A DNA stretch of 64,000 nucleotides from Agelas oroides (Eukaryota; Porifera; Demospongiae; Agelasida; Agelasidae): NCBI GenBank assembly GCA_949130485.1, contig OX422194.1, positions 1,362,243-1,426,242 of the forward strand. Direction: 5' to 3'. The notes under the pieces are model-generated. The model did no database searches. It saw only the letters and a list, made by a program, of their open reading frames with translations, and was not told the DNA's origin. The translations under genes were made by a program, and so were the position numbers. Of this stretch, positions 1 to 21,443 are shown piece by piece. Each line of letters starts with the position of its first letter. Positions within the stretch are counted from its first letter, which is position 1.

Positions 1-106
1 CATTAGAGCCAATTATCCCCCCAAACAAGGAAACAGATTAAACAATGTGACTTTCCACAGAAAAGAATTTGTTGCCAGCTGAGAGGTTTCGTTCTGGCTA
101 GTAATT

Positions 107-330
107 CAGTAAAACACCACAGCTTTCCGTACTGAAATTTTCTCCAACAGGAAGGGGTCATACAAAAGATACGCCATTCAGTAAAACACCACAGCTTTCC
201 ATACTGAAATGAAACAATTTTCTCCAACAGGAAGGGGTCATACAAAAGATAGTAATTTAGTAAAATACCACAGCTTTCCGTACTGAAACGAAACAATTTT
301 CTCCAACAGGAAGGGGTCATACAAAAGATA
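107..330. repeat. Three tandem copies of a 70-80 bp unit
   Basis: Three adjacent copies share the blocks CACCACAGCTTTCC and AATTTTCTCCAACAGGAAGG and differ by small indels. No gene is recognised here. Confidence 0.85.
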
Positions 331-458
331 CTCCTATATGTACTTCTCCTAAACAGATTGTTGTGGCATGTGATCCATCTCCTGTGATGGAGAGGTGGTC
401 CGAAACCAGGAACTTATGAGCACACCTAAGCAGTTCATTAGTTATATCTCTCCCTTTC

Positions 459-516
459 GGGGGGGGGGGGGGGGGGGGGGGGGCAAGACTAACCCCCCCC
501 CCCCCCCCCCCCCCCA
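459..516. repeat. Facing poly-G and poly-C runs
   Basis: A long run of G is followed after a short spacer by a long run of C. The pair is self-complementary and could fold back, but runs like this are also prone to sequencing and assembly length error. Confidence 0.8.
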
Positions 517-529
517 GGGAGGGATACAA

Positions 530-1828
530 CTACATACTATATAACCTGTTACCTAGGCAACACCACAGACAAGAGACATGCTTCTCTGTTGCCTAGGTAA
601 TGGGTTACATGCTCCTGCCAGATCAAAATGATGTTCACAGTTGCTCTGCAATGTGGATAAGCGCCTCTAAAAAATGAATCACGGGCAATCCCTCAGCTGG
701 CAGACCACTACAACCAACTAGGAAATTGATTTAGCAATGTGTAGCCTTGTTCTCAGGCTTTTTGTACTGCAAGTGACGGAAAGTTGGGCGGGGCCTGGGA
801 ACAAGGGTAGCAAGGTGACTATCCACACAAAAAGGAAAAAAATAAAAAAGCAAAAAAAATGCTGCAGCATGTGATCGACTACTGCAATTGACCGGTTGTC
901 CAGGCTGTGTTGAGGAGAACCCCTTCAGGATGAAGCCCCCTGGAAAACCGCTCACCTGGTGAATCACTAAAACTTATTACAAAGAAGAAGAAGGAAATAG
1001 ATTTATATTTAGCCATGTCACTTCCAAGGATTTTACTCTAACATGTGATTTCATCTGTTGCACGATTGAGAGGATGCCTGGGGACATTCGCAGCATTGTG
1101 TACATATGTTGAGGGAAAATCCCACCTAGTTAAGCAACTCTCAGCCCTTTCAGCTTACTAGGAAACATCTGTAACAGGTTTTTAGTGGTTGTTAAAGGGT
1201 TTTCTGCTGGAAACTGTGGGGCTGCTGTTGCTGGTAGGGAAGCTACAGAGGAGGCCTGATTTTATGTCATGTGTTAATTAATTAACCCATGTGATCCTGA
1301 TGACCAACTAACATGCTGCATTCCTAAGAAGTGATTTTTTAGGCTTCAGAAGCTTCTAGCTTGGGAGGTTCACTTGGGTTCGGGGGTATTTATGACCATG
1401 CTGAAGCTGTCTAGCTAGCTACTCACTAACAATAGTCAGCATTCTTGGCCTGCAAACACTCATTTATAACCAAAAGCACCTTTCTTGCCAGAAATGAAGC
1501 TCCCCCAAGGTGAGTAATGCCCAGTTGTGCAACCAGGAAAGAATTGGCCCACACGGTGCCAACCAAGACCTTTCTACAACCGAGTCCAGAAGCATGTCAC
1601 CATTTAGGTGACATCACCTATCTCCCCCTGTCCCACTCTTTGTGCCACGCAGAACGTGGATAAAATCAATCCTCAGAGACTATCTTTTCTGAGCACTGCA
1701 CAGCGTTAGCCTCATTCCCAGGCCCCGACCTTCTTTCTTTCACTTGCAGTATGAAGAATGAGACGTAACCAAAAGTACATCATATGATTTAATAAAAGGA
1801 TAATTGATTAATTAATTAAGTAGTAAAG
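530..1828. other. Gene-free stretch, no supported feature
   Basis: I see no exon with acceptable splice sites and no recognisable protein family on either strand. Scattered copies of the short terminal motif GCCTCATTCCCAGGCC (for example near 1710) link it to the dispersed inverted-repeat elements described elsewhere. Confidence 0.5.
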
Positions 1829-2027
1829 TACAGTAGGAAGTCACTTACCCAAACTTCAATTATTCCGAACCCTCCAAATAATGATATTCATAGATATTTT
1901 GCTGTGCATTAAATAGAAAGTACTCTGCTTTGTATACAAATAGTATTGTTTCACTTTTCCAAACATTTCAGTTATACGAACACCTCTTGGTCTCAGCGTG
2001 TTCGGATAAGTGACTTCCTACTGTAAA
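1829..2027. mobile_element. MITE-like inverted-repeat element
   Basis: The ends are inverted copies of ACAGTAGGAAGTCACTTA, about 200 bp apart, and the interior is AT-rich with no ORF. The structure fits a non-autonomous DNA transposon. Family assignment and target-site duplication were not determined. Confidence 0.7.
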
Positions 2028-2102
2028 CAAAAGGAGGAAGTTACTGAAAGGGAAATTGTGGAAACCACAATCCTGAAAGCGTTTACCTCACTCCCAGTGT
2101 TG

Positions 2103-2739
2103 TCAGGATCTTTGGGCAGAAAATTTACCCGCCAATAGGGTAACTTCCTGAGTAGATCATATTCATAGCTGTTCATAGTTTAGGGCTTGTACTCACAACC
2201 AGTTCCTCCTCGCAACGAAAACAACGCTAGATCAATATTTCACTATGCAATAACATTATATCCCCTTGGCATCAATTGTTTATTAGAGATAAGGTGTGGG
2301 AGATAACAGCAATCTAAATTTAGTATCGAGGTGGTACACATTAGCACGACAACAAGCTGGACAGCTCTAAAAATATGCGTCCCCACAGTAGTGCTAGTTG
2401 GATACCAGCAAATACCTTCACTACTAATGGTGCGTATGTTGACAGAGGGGGTTGGAAGCGAGCAGCCAGCCAAGGCAGGTAAAGGATGCTCTCAGCTGAC
2501 ACCTGCTTCAAACTAGAGCTCTGTAGAGCACATACCCCGTGCGCCACGTAGCTGTGCATGTGCTTCCTTGAGGATAGGAGCAAACTGTCGTCTCACAAAT
2601 GCACACTGTATAGTGAACCCTAGGAACACTGAAACCATCGTCTCACGTTGTACAGGTGGCCAGGTATCTGGGTGTGGTCGATAGGTGTGTCCACGATGCC
2701 AACTCAAAACACAGGATTTTAGGCGTTTGTAGAGTGTAT
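2103..2739 (-). CDS. Unassigned gene fragment, four possible exons
   Basis: On the minus strand a run of possible exons reads with consistent phase: 2536-2739, 2416-2495, 2197-2226 and 2103-2147, ending in TGA. The first two look most like real coding sequence. They give a basic stretch with the segment CAFVRRQFAPILKEAHAQLR followed by ILYLPWLAARFQPPL. The small third exon carries a CFRC motif and the last exon is very short. I do not recognise the family. Upstream exons are not located and a (GTCT)n tract lies just 5'. It is not the missing DIMT1 C-terminus, whose expected sequence differs. The two small 3' exons are the weakest part of the model. Confidence 0.33.
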
Positions 2740-2836
2740 CTAGCAAAAAGAAGCACAGACAAGGTAGTTTTTCAACGTTTTGTACAGTTTGAAGGTATTT
2801 AGCACTAATAGAATGGCCTGGATCTGGAGAACTGGC

Positions 2837-2945
2837 GTTTTTGGCGCCGACAGACAGACAGACGGAAAGACAGACAGACAGACACCGACGACAGACGGAC
2901 ATGACCAATCACTTTACCCCTTGCGCATTCGCGAGGGGTAACAAC
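2837..2945 (-). repeat. (GTCT)n tract next to a short perfect hairpin
   Basis: A GTCT/GACA microsatellite (about 2847-2898) is followed by an inverted repeat TTACCCCT...AGGGGTAA around 2918-2942. The pairing of hairpin and tetranucleotide tract suggests one end of a dispersed element. Confidence 0.5.
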
Positions 2946-3224
2946 AAGGAGGGTTGAAAATCCTGTTGGGTGCTGAATAATAGTGAGTGAGGAGACAAGG
3001 ACAATTCTTGCCGACTTTTGAGTGGTGTGTTAGTGCAAAGTAACAATTGGTGCTAAATGGTTGACACTTGTTCAGCCTACTAAGGTGATAGTAATAACAA
3101 ACTCAATTTACAAAAAACAGCTTGCTCTGAATTGAACTCACTCAGTGAATTTTATAGTCCTTTGAACGGTTCTCTCAAGAAAAAAGAACTTTAGTTGTCC
3201 ATCTAAAAAACACCTGGCAGTATA

Positions 3225-3355
3225 TAAAGAGATTCAGATGTTACGAGGCAAAAATAGAGGCAAGTGAAAAGGCTGGCAGTCGCCGAGAACCAAACCCAGG
3301 ACACTTCTGGTTTGAGTCACCAGTGCTCTATCACTGAGCTACAATAACCAGACAA
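3225..3355 (-). mobile_element. tRNA-derived SINE-like copy
   Basis: Read on the minus strand, the copy has a pol III A-box-like GTAGCTCAGTGATAGAGC. About 35 nt later comes a B-box-like GGGTTTGGTTCTCG, then a shared tail TGCCAGCCTTTTCACTTG. The same order and tail recur at 17.8-18.0 kb and 62.3-62.65 kb, which argues for a SINE family rather than a single decayed tRNA gene. Confidence 0.65.
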
Positions 3356-3722
3356 CAACCAATGAAGGCTTGTTTTGTGAATTGATTTTCCACCTCTCAG
3401 TATGGGCTGGTATATGATTACATACCAAGTAGCACTAATAGCTATCCTGCTGCATGTGGGAAAAAAAACAACAACGATACTGGACTTGGAGCGGTGGTAA
3501 CTCGCAAAGCGAACGAGATTGTGAAGCGAGTGTTAGAGAAGCAAGTTAGCCAAAAGAGCACAAAGAAGTGACATACTTCTCTGACACTGACAGAGCGAAA
3601 GATGGATGATGTGCAGCCAAGCAGTGTCATTCATGACTGTTACCGTACTAATGCGTTAAGCACATATGTTTAGAGTTACGCAGTGACCACCACTTAATAG
3701 CAAACATGTGATTACAAGTGAA

Positions 3723-4172
3723 ATGTGCTTAACAATGTGTGAGTATAGTATCATAACAACACTTAACAATGTGTGAGTATAGTATCATAACAACACTTAA
3801 TAATGTGTGAGTGTGGTATCATAACAACACTTAATAATGTGTGAGTATAGTATCATAACAACACTTAATAATGTGTGAGTGTGGTATCATAACAACACTT
3901 AATAATGTGTGAGTGTGGTATCATAACAACACTTAACAATGTGTGAGTATAGTATCATAACAACACTTAATAATGTGTGAGTGTGGTATCATAACAACAC
4001 TTAATAATGTGTGAGTGTGGTATCATAACAACACTTAATAATGTGTGAGTGTGGTATCATAACAACACTTAATAATGTGTGAGTATAGTATCATAACAAC
4101 ACTTAATAATGTGTGAGTGTGGTATCATAACAACACTTAATAATGTGTGAGTGTGGTATCATAACAACACAT
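3723..4172. repeat. 34-bp minisatellite, about 13 copies
   Basis: The unit is AATAATGTGTGAGTGTGG followed by TATCATAACAACACTT. Copies alternate between a GTGTGGTAT and a GTATAGTAT version in an irregular order. It is gene-free. Confidence 0.9.
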
Positions 4173-4935
4173 ACTTGTAAAAATTGAGAGAGGGGTTAAG
4201 ATAGGTACCACTGATTCGAAAAGATAAGAACACCGGCTACTTACTAAAAAGTGGCAAAATTGCAAAGGTTTCTCACACGCAAAACATTGCAGTGTTACGT
4301 TATTGCATAACAATACGTTCATATTGGGTTAACATATATGGCATGGAATAGTACAGGGGAAGTCCAGGGCAAAAACCATGACAGAACATCCAGAGGGAGT
4401 GTAGGTTCCTTACTGAAAGTCTTTGCAGTTGACACGAATTAAATACTTGTATGGTAACTAGGATAGTAAGACAATACAATAAGAATTAAGTGACTGCGTG
4501 ACAACCTCATGCTCACATGTGTGCAGTACAGAGAACCACTTCCACCAACAATCGGGACAACCCTAGTGAACAGGCACGCACATGACAGTCCAAAACCGCA
4601 TCATGATCTCCCAAATGTCCTTCAAGGTATGAACCAGAACTGAATTATGTAGGTGAAGGTCAATAGTGGTGTCCATACAGTGGAGCTTTGTGTCTAGCCG
4701 ACACGTGAAGCTTCAAGAGCGTAATGGCTCTCAAAAGTCCCCCTTCCTGAGCATCCGGTATTACATCACACAGGAGGTCAGCTGCTAAGTGGTCAGAATT
4801 CCATGAAACAGAACCTCGACATCATGTTATAAGAAGATGAAATAACATTTCAGTCAGGATACTGCACTTTGTCATGTGGAAGTGTATGATAGTGTACGAC
4901 AGAGAAGCCTCGTACCCAGGCTCTTAGGGGGAGGG
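4173..4935. other. Gene-free stretch, no supported feature
   Basis: No exon or repeat is convincing on either strand. The missing DIMT1 C-terminal exons were looked for here and not found. Confidence 0.45.
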
Positions 4936-4938
4936 TAT

Positions 4939-5034
4939 GAGGCTGATGGTGGGGTATGGCAGAGCCAGTGCAGAGTAAGGTATCCCGAGGCTGATGGTGG
5001 GGTATGGCAGAGCCAGTCCAGAGTAAGGTATCCC
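4939..5034. repeat. 48-bp direct duplication
   Basis: Two near-identical copies of a unit beginning GAGGCTGATGGTGGGGTATG lie head to tail. Confidence 0.85.
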
Positions 5035-5211
5035 ACTCTACAGCCAGACAGGAGCAGAATGTGTCAGAGGCATTTCTTGCTGATCAACTTCTGGGAATGG
5101 GGCCAGGTCTAGATGCTTTATAGAGTCACCCATTACATGTATATGTGTGTACATGAAAAATCAATGAACCACATCTCCATGAACAGAGGCAAGCCTAGAT
5201 GTTATGCAAAG

Positions 5212-5272
5212 TCACCCATTGCGCAGGACGCGTTTCGGCCAATACCAGGCCTCATCAGCTGTACTGGGGTGA
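5212..5272 (-). ncRNA. Type I hammerhead ribozyme
   Basis: On the minus strand the core CTGATGA is followed by stem II (GGCC, loop TGGTATT, GGCC), then GAAA, then a minimal two-base-pair stem III (AC-GC-GT) and C17. Stem I closes with CAG pairing CTG next to the core, an internal loop, and an outer helix TCACCC/GGGTGA. Every conserved core position of the family is present. Predicted cleavage is after GTC, between 5227 and 5226. Small stem III type I hammerheads are known from Penelope-like retroelements and related repeats. The flank GCCTAGATGTTATGCAAAG is shared with a second copy near 52.04 kb, so it sits in a dispersed element. A partial copy of the 3' flank also lies at 5106-5137. It is in the 3' region of DIMT1, same strand. 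Confidence 0.85.
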
Positions 5273-5456
5273 TCAGGAGATGGGGACTGCTATCTCATTC
5301 ACAGAATGCAGTCAGGTGGCTAGCCCTGCATTATGTTACCTCACCTGGATGTTGGAAGTTCCGAGGGACTGTGTCATGTGATAGTCAGGTTACAGTTTGC
5401 ACATGAACACACACATACATGCACTTACTACATGTGTATCAGTAGGGCTCACATCA

Positions 5457-14462
<9,006 letters not shown>

Positions 14463-14848
14463 CCTCTACTATAGCTAGCAGGCTAGGCTTGCTAGCTGCA
14501 GCTTGCAGCGCAGCTGGGCCTGGATCGTGGAGTCAGTCACGTGCGACGTATTCAGGGATAGTCTTGTTCCCAGAACTTATGAAAGCGTCAGTCTGGGAAC
14601 GAGACTAGAATAACTGTAATAAATTTTTTTTCCGGCTTGGCCATTCGATTTTTTTTTCCGACATCGAAGTGCGAATTTCCCTGGAAACCACATCAAAGGG
14701 GCATGAGGGCAGATGCTAAGAGGTGAGAAAAAAGGAAAATGTACTCCTTTGACAGAACGACCCGATTCCAATGATACTTCTGTGAAGATGTATCGCTGTT
14801 CTACTTGGTCTGAAAGTGACACGTTTGTAGAGTGGGAGGATCTAGTGT
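14463..14848. promoter_or_regulatory. Divergent promoter region DIMT1 / SPATA1
   Basis: The start codons of DIMT1 (-) and SPATA1 (+) are 386 bp apart on opposite strands, so both promoters must lie here unless untranslated first exons sit elsewhere. A CACGTGCG motif is at 14538-14545, shared with the other two divergent spacers of the window. Confidence 0.6.
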
Positions 14849-17800
14849 ATGCAGAGTGATTTGCAGCTGATTGGAGCTGTATCTGAGGAGATGGATGGAG
14901 AAATCACTGCATTTGCAAGACCACCATCAGATAAGGTTGGATTGACTAATTGAGTGTATACATTACATCAGGCATTCACTAGCCTGGACCCCAGACCCTT
15001 CTGGCCGCATGAGGAAGGGTCTGGAGAGTTTGGAAGTGTCTTGCTGGAATGCCACGGTTTTGCAAACTGCTCAGATCTTCAATGTGATTGGTCAGGTACT
15101 ACTCTGTTGTTCTAAATTTTCATGTTTTACTGTATAATTAGTAGAACTCGAACGCTGGTTGGCTGATGTGACGTTTTTCTGTACGCCCAGAGAGGTCTTG
15201 CAAGGAAGGGTCTGGGGTCCAAACTAGGCACTCACCTCCACCAATGCACCATCAGTGGCAGCCACTCTTACACAACTTAGGGAGGGTGTGGATTACGTCA
15301 TAACGTACATCATGCTGCCATCTTGAGAGACAGAATGAATGTTTTTCAATGGGACTTGTGTACTACTACATCAACCTTCTCCACTCTAGCAGTGCTCCTA
15401 CAAATAATATTTACTAGCCCTCTGCATAATCTGAAGTTGAAGCTAAATGCAGGCTCTTTACCTCGAAGCAGGTTCCTGGAGAGCTATGACATACAATTTT
15501 TGCTCACCTCTCAACATGACGGCTGGAAATACGACATCAGACATATGTCCTCAGGTTTTTTTGACTTTCGGTTTCTGATGTTTGTTGTTCACTACAGATG
15601 GTGGACCTTCATGTACTTATTGTACCTGCATCGTTGTGGAGGGCAGATCTGAGGTTTGCGTACAACACCATTTGTTTACAGTCAATTTCCACTGGATTTG
15701 TCAGGTACGGTATGGTAATGCGGATCCTTATTTTTTTTTGGTGTTTTTGTATCACTATGTGACATTAGATGTTTTTATTGAGGGGGTAATTACATAATCC
15801 TACTTCCAGAGGGCAAACTAGTCTCGCAAGCCAGACCCTTTCCATTCCACAGCACCGATCTGCATGCTGCATACTGAAAGTGATCGGCGCTGCAGAATGG
15901 AAGGGTCTGGCTTGCAAGACTAAGGGCAAACATGCACTTGAGAAGCAACTGTACATGTATAGCAAACCTCTTAGCCTTGATATGAACTTTTCCTGTATCT
16001 CTCACTCACAACCAATGGTAGGAAATCAATGTAGTACTCCTTTGCCTGCATTTTGCACACAGCTGCACTTCACGCAGACACCACCTGCCCTTTGGAAGTG
16101 ATTAACATACTAAACCACACCATCTATATACTAATACTAGTCACCTGCTAGGGTTCAAGTTTTAAGACACTATTCTTCGTACTATGATGTGCAGAATATT
16201 TCCTGAAACAACACTGTCTGTTCTACGAGAGGAGATTGCGAGACAGCTGGATGCAAGAGTGCTTCCTCGAGGATTTGTGTACCTCAGAAACGTTGGAAGA
16301 TGCTTCACTTCGGTAAGATATACTTACATCAACTGTTTTAATGCCAGCATGTCTAAAATATACACCCATTTGATAGATGTACAAACGTTAAGCCAGTAGG
16401 CACTTACAGACTTTAAGAGGATGAAGAGTTCTACATTCTTACAATACATATGTGTGCTTCAATGTTTTGGATGGAGTGCCTGGCCTGCAAAGTCACGACT
16501 AAATACTCATACCCCTAGCTTCATGAACCAGATCTAAATCTGAAGTGTAGTGTAGGGTGCATGCTTGAAGTAGTCTTCCACCATTTCATGTAATCCAATG
16601 TACACAATGTACACAAATTCTTATAGAAAAAAATGGTTCCAATGGGTTGTCTTACTACAGTTCAAATTCACTGTAACCACAGCACCAGCAGTGACCAAGC
16701 TCACCATTTAAGCTTCTCAGTGACCTAGCTATACAGTTCCATTTTAGAATCTGCAGTGGCCACTCCTCTGACCAGACAATTTCAGTAAATTTTCATGCAT
16801 TGTGTTTGATATTTCACATCCAGGTAACCGCCAAACAAGAGGCCTCATTGAAAGCAAAGATTTTCGTGCCTCCACTGGTACAGTTGCATTGAATTTATAC
16901 TCTCTGTTATGTTTGGTGTATGTTGTGTTGCAGTTCAGTGTTTGATATGTAGCTAGCCTCATTCCCAGACTCCTCCCAGCCTTTGTCACATGTAATACTG
17001 TTAGTGATAAAACATAGATACTAAATCAGCAGGCAGTTAGCTACAAAACTGACTAGGGGGGTGCCATAATATAGTTTAACTCCTGCAGTGACCTAGCTCA
17101 CCACAGAAGCCACCAAATGACTTATAGACGTTCGTATTAGAATCTGCGGTCCCCCATTGTACTCATACAGTATGTGACACAAGCTGGGGAGGAATCAAGC
17201 CATGAATCCTAATGTTGGCTCAATATATGCTATCCAGCTAAGGTTTAAGAGTAAGAGAACTTCATCAATCATGTAAATTACTCCAGAAGAGAGTCTAAAT
17301 ACTTACTAATACTTTTACATTTTGATTTTAAGTCCCAACAAACAATAATGCTGAGCTTCATTGCTTGGGTATTGTGCATGCAGGCACCATGTGCAGAGAT
17401 CTACATCCTTGATGCCAAGTGCTTGAGTGGGGAGGTGCTCCCTCCCATCCAGAAGAAGGAGCAGTCCAGAAGGAGGCAGCCTGGTATTCCTTCTAACATG
17501 CACACCCTACCACCAGAGGTGCAGTCCCGTGGACAAACAACAGGTCAGTTTTCAAACAGCAGTAGAGAAAAATGTAGTTGGATGCTGCGATAGGCATGCT
17601 TACTAACAACTGTGTCCATAGACACTGTAATAGTGGATAAGAGATTGTTCTCTCTTACCAACTTCAGATCAGAACAATCTAGTTTGCATACGCCTACAAC
17701 GCTGTCTTACTTAACAAAGTTTTTTTTTTGTTAAGTAAACCACAGGACAAGCAACCAGTAATATGAGCCAATTTGTTTAAGACATGTTTGTTGTTATGTG

Positions 17801-20800
17801 ATGGAGGAGAGGAAAGTGAAAAATCCAGCAGTCACTGGTAATCAACCCCAGGACTCCTGGCTTGTGCTACCAGTGCCCCCTCACAATCCTCTATGTATCT
17901 GTGCTGCACATGCTGCAGGTGGTATTCATTGCTTCAAAGTTACACACTTGGCAGCTACTCAGTATGTGCCTTAGAACTCCAGCAGCCAGCCACTCCTGCG
18001 TTTGATACCCAGCAACTGCTGACCTTTCACTTTCCTCTCATTCACCTAGTAACACTATGTAACACTGTGTAACACTGTGTAACACTATGTTTTCAATTCT
18101 AAAGCTAACCCAATGTATGTAGTTCAGTAGCCTCATTCCCAGGCTCTTGTGCATAAGCCTGGGAACGAGGCTAGTAGTTCAGTTGCCTAGGTAACTTCCA
18201 ACAACCATAGATGCTGCTAATGATGTTTCATTTGCAAGAATTCTCACCTACTATACCACATTAGCACTGTCTATTTACTTGGAACTATACAGTCATAGCA
18301 ACATCTTCTCTGTTTGTTGCACAGCTGGTCTGGCAATCACTCACATGAGCCCACTTCCATATGTGTGCCCAACTCAACCAGCCACACTACTCACTCTTCA
18401 CCACCCAAACCCTGAATCCCAGGGTGATGTACATGTAACCACACTTTCACATACCAGCCCGACCTATCAAACTGGATACCAGCAGCAAATGCTCGTAAAC
18501 CCCTATCAGGATGACCCTTATGACACTGTAGGCAGACTGACAACAACTTCACTACGATCCTCCCAAGGTAGACCATCACCCTTGCAACCCTTCCTTGTAG
18601 CAGAGAGTCAAGGTGACACCCACTCTGCTTATGGAAGGCACTTGAAGGTAGCCACACCTGGCGTTTCTGCAACTCACCATGATACTAGGTTCCAAGCCAA
18701 CGTATCACTGCAGTATCATGGCCCCTACAACAACCTCCACTCCACATTCACCCAGTCTCCCACTGTTCCTGAATTAGAGTCTTCTTCAGACAGCAATGAA
18801 AGTCAGAGTAGTAGTGAGTCTCCTGAAGAAAGTGCTAACCCATATTATGGTATCTCGCAGAAGAGGGGGTTGGTGAGCCCTAATGACCCTGAAGTGATCC
18901 AAGCTGCTGCTGCACTGGAGAAAGTTCTCTTTGGAGATGAAGAAGATGTCAAACAGCCCAACAAGAACAGAGGAGACACTGCTCAAACTGGTCACAGAAC
19001 CAAGCAAGTACAGCCAAAATACAAACTTGCAACTCCAAATCTTACAGGTCATGGTCAGACACTGCCTGATAGTCCTAGTGAAGGATTTGAAACAGAGTCT
19101 CATCTCCAGGACCAAATGGCATCCATGAAAGGGCCACAACCAAGACATGAACTCAGCAACAAAAATACAACAGCTGTTTCACACTCCAGGAGAGTTTCAG
19201 CAACTGAAAGGAAAGTTTCTGACCAAAAGAACCCTGCTGTTGAAGCTGCTTACTTTCAAGGCCAAAATACGCCACCATTCCAAGAAATCAACAGTCAAGA
19301 AGTAGCAGCTTCCCTGCCACACTCTAGGAGAGGTTCAGCAAATGCTTTAGAGCCATTGAAGAAGCCTGTCCAGACTACAGTTACACCTGTAGCAGCAAGA
19401 AAATCAATTTCTCCTGTCAGAGTGGAGAAGAAAGCCAGAAGGAGGACAGAAACACACCCAGCACATCTCAAGAGCAGGAAAATATTCGACAAGAAAGAAT
19501 TTGAAAGCACTAGTCACGGTAGAAGACTCACTTCTGATGTGCACCCTACCATCAATGTTCCAACCTCCGAGAATGTTGACCAACAGGTACAGAACTCCAC
19601 CACACACAGCATGCCCCTCCCACCCATTGGAGGAGGTGGTGGCGACGAGTCAAGCACTCAGAACCAGACACAAACAAGTAGTTCCCCATATCACAGACCT
19701 TCCACTGGCAAAGGTACATGTACCTCATCTATATGATTAAGTGATTTGTGAGATCAATTTGTATTGATTCATACAACTTTATGCAACTCTGCCTCTTTAT
19801 TTTTTATATTGCACCTAACCTTTCTTTTGTTTATACAGCCAATGACCTCCTTGCTCGGATAAGAACAGTAAAGGAAGAATGGTATGTATGGGATAATGTC
19901 TATGGTTTTCTATTGTAAATGGCTTTTTCTCTACATCATGTAGTAAGGAGCTGTCTTCTAACAAAGTACTCCTGGCCACCAACTTGAGGAACCTGCAGCA
20001 TGTGTTGAGAACAAAGAGAGAGGATGGTGAGTGCGTCTCCTGCATATACACATATCTACACTCTTATGCATGTTATGATGATAGTGTGGAGTTATTAGAA
20101 GAGGTGAGATTTAGGAGGAAGATTGGGAGGGGGAACTAAGAGGGAAATTATGGCAGGATTGAAAGCACAAAGAGGAGAGGACGAAGAAAGTAGCCACATT
20201 GTTTGCATAAATATAACTCACTTGCTACTAACATTAACAATGTTACTACACAATGGCAATATAAGTGGTAAACTGTCTTCCATTAGCTGATAAAGAGTGG
20301 AAGAGACGATTCTTTCAAGAGAAGAAACTCACGTCCAATCTTGAAGACCAGATCAAACAGGCTAAAAATGACCTCCATGTGATGCACGGTAAAGTTGACC
20401 AGGAAAGAGGGACTCACCTCAAAGGTTAGTGGAACTATAGCCACGCTCCTGGATTTGTCCCAGCTGCCTATGCTGTCGTCATCTCTGTTCTGACCTTGCA
20501 GATTCAATTCATGCCTCTTCAGTAGCTGCTGAAGCCCCTTCAGAACATGTAAGTTTAAGCTATTACCAGTGCTGTGCTGTGCTTGTGTAGCCTTGTTCCC
20601 AGGCCTTCCCACTGCCCAGTTTTTTCTCTATCACTTATAATTAGAGGGGGAAGTCGGTATGACTCTAGCTAGATAGACAAAGAGGAGCCTAAGTTGCAGA
20701 CTGAGGGACTGCCTTTCACCCTTGCATTCTTCATCCTGAACAATGAGTGGTACTGTGCAATGACTCCAGCCTCCATCCCTTTGATGGACACTAACATGCA

Positions 20801-21272
20801 GAAAAAAGGCTTTAAAATCCTTTAGATCCCTCCAACCCCTCTATTTAGCTCAATAGACACTGATGTCACTTATACCAGGCCTAAATGCAATCATCAACAG
20901 GATGGTGGGAAGGCCTGCAGACGAGGTTAATGCTTGTGAAAAATTTACTCTTTCTCTGACAAATTTTGTCTGCAGTCAAACATAAAGATTCAGTGTAGAC
21001 GACTTGAGCTACGTTTGCAAGACCTGAAGCAAAGAATGCAAACCACTAAACAGAGACTTGTAGCTGAGAAAGAAGTGAGATTTCAGTTTCTCTCGTGTGA
21101 ATAGGGCAAATTAGTGAATGTTTGCATGTTGATATCATCCAAAATGGCTTTCTCTTTCCCAAAGGCTCACAGGACTCTCATAGCTGAGTGCCGATCGCTA
21201 CGAAAAGAAGTGATGGAAACAAAAATAGCTTGTACACGAGCAAGAGGACTACCTGTTGCTATCAACAGCTAA
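14849..21272 (+). CDS. SPATA1: Spermatogenesis-associated protein 1 homologue
   Basis: Exons: 14849-14935, 15598-15704, 16195-16312, 17384-17543, 18325-19713, 19839-19881, 19944-20026, 20287-20424, 20502-20548, 20976-21074, 21165-21272; all phases join to 792 residues. The N-terminal domain reads MVDLHVLIVPASLW, RIFPETTLSVLREEIARQLD and FVYLRNVGRCF, matching the conserved N-terminus of vertebrate SPATA1. Exon 5 (about 460 residues) is Ser/Pro/Gln-rich and looks disordered. The C-terminal coiled-coil domain starts LLARIRTVKEE and continues WKRRFFQEKKLTSNLEDQIK to RSLRKEVMETK, as in the SPATA1 C-terminal family. The molecular function is poorly known; the family is associated with sperm. The ATG at 14849 follows an in-frame stop; the ATG at 14891 is an alternative. 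Its 3' end faces FRA10AC1 at 172 bp. Confidence 0.9.
14980..15232. mobile_element. MITE family A-like element in SPATA1 intron 1
   Basis: The left end CTAGCCTGGACCCCAGACCC and right end GGGTCTGGGGTCCAAACTAG are inverted copies about 250 bp apart. The CCAGACCC block is shared with family A. Confidence 0.82.
15818..15924. mobile_element. Short palindromic family A relative
   Basis: TAGTCTCGCAAGCCAGACCC is matched by GGGTCTGGCTTGCAAGACTA about 70 bp further on, with GCACCGATC/GATCGGCGC inside. The whole element is a 105-bp near-hairpin in a SPATA1 intron. Confidence 0.85.
17797..18043. mobile_element. Inverted pair of SINE-like copies
   Basis: The left copy is on the minus strand (17797-17900) and the right copy on the plus strand (about 17930-18043). 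They share GAGGAAAGTGAAA at the outer ends, the GTCACTGGTAATCAACCCCAGG B-box region on the left and its counterpart GTTTGATACCCAGCAACTGC on the right. The pair lies in the SPATA1 intron before the large exon. Confidence 0.6.
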
Positions 21273-21443
21273 TTAGTGTATGTTCTGTGTCTTGAATGTA
21301 ATGTATGAGTTATTGCTTATAGAAAGATTTGCACACAATCAAACCACCCCTGAAATTTGATGGGGAGTGGTTGTGTACAAGGAAGAATCTGGCAATGGGT
21401 GTGATGTTCTGGTGCACCAGGTCATACTAAATGTTTCCAGTTG

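Noticed and set aside
3478..3563. Short plus-strand coding-like stretch ending in a stop
   Set aside because: No acceptor site, start codon or homologue could be identified.
3723..4172. CRISPR-like regular repeats
   Set aside because: The 34-bp units are contiguous with no unique spacers, and the genome is eukaryotic.
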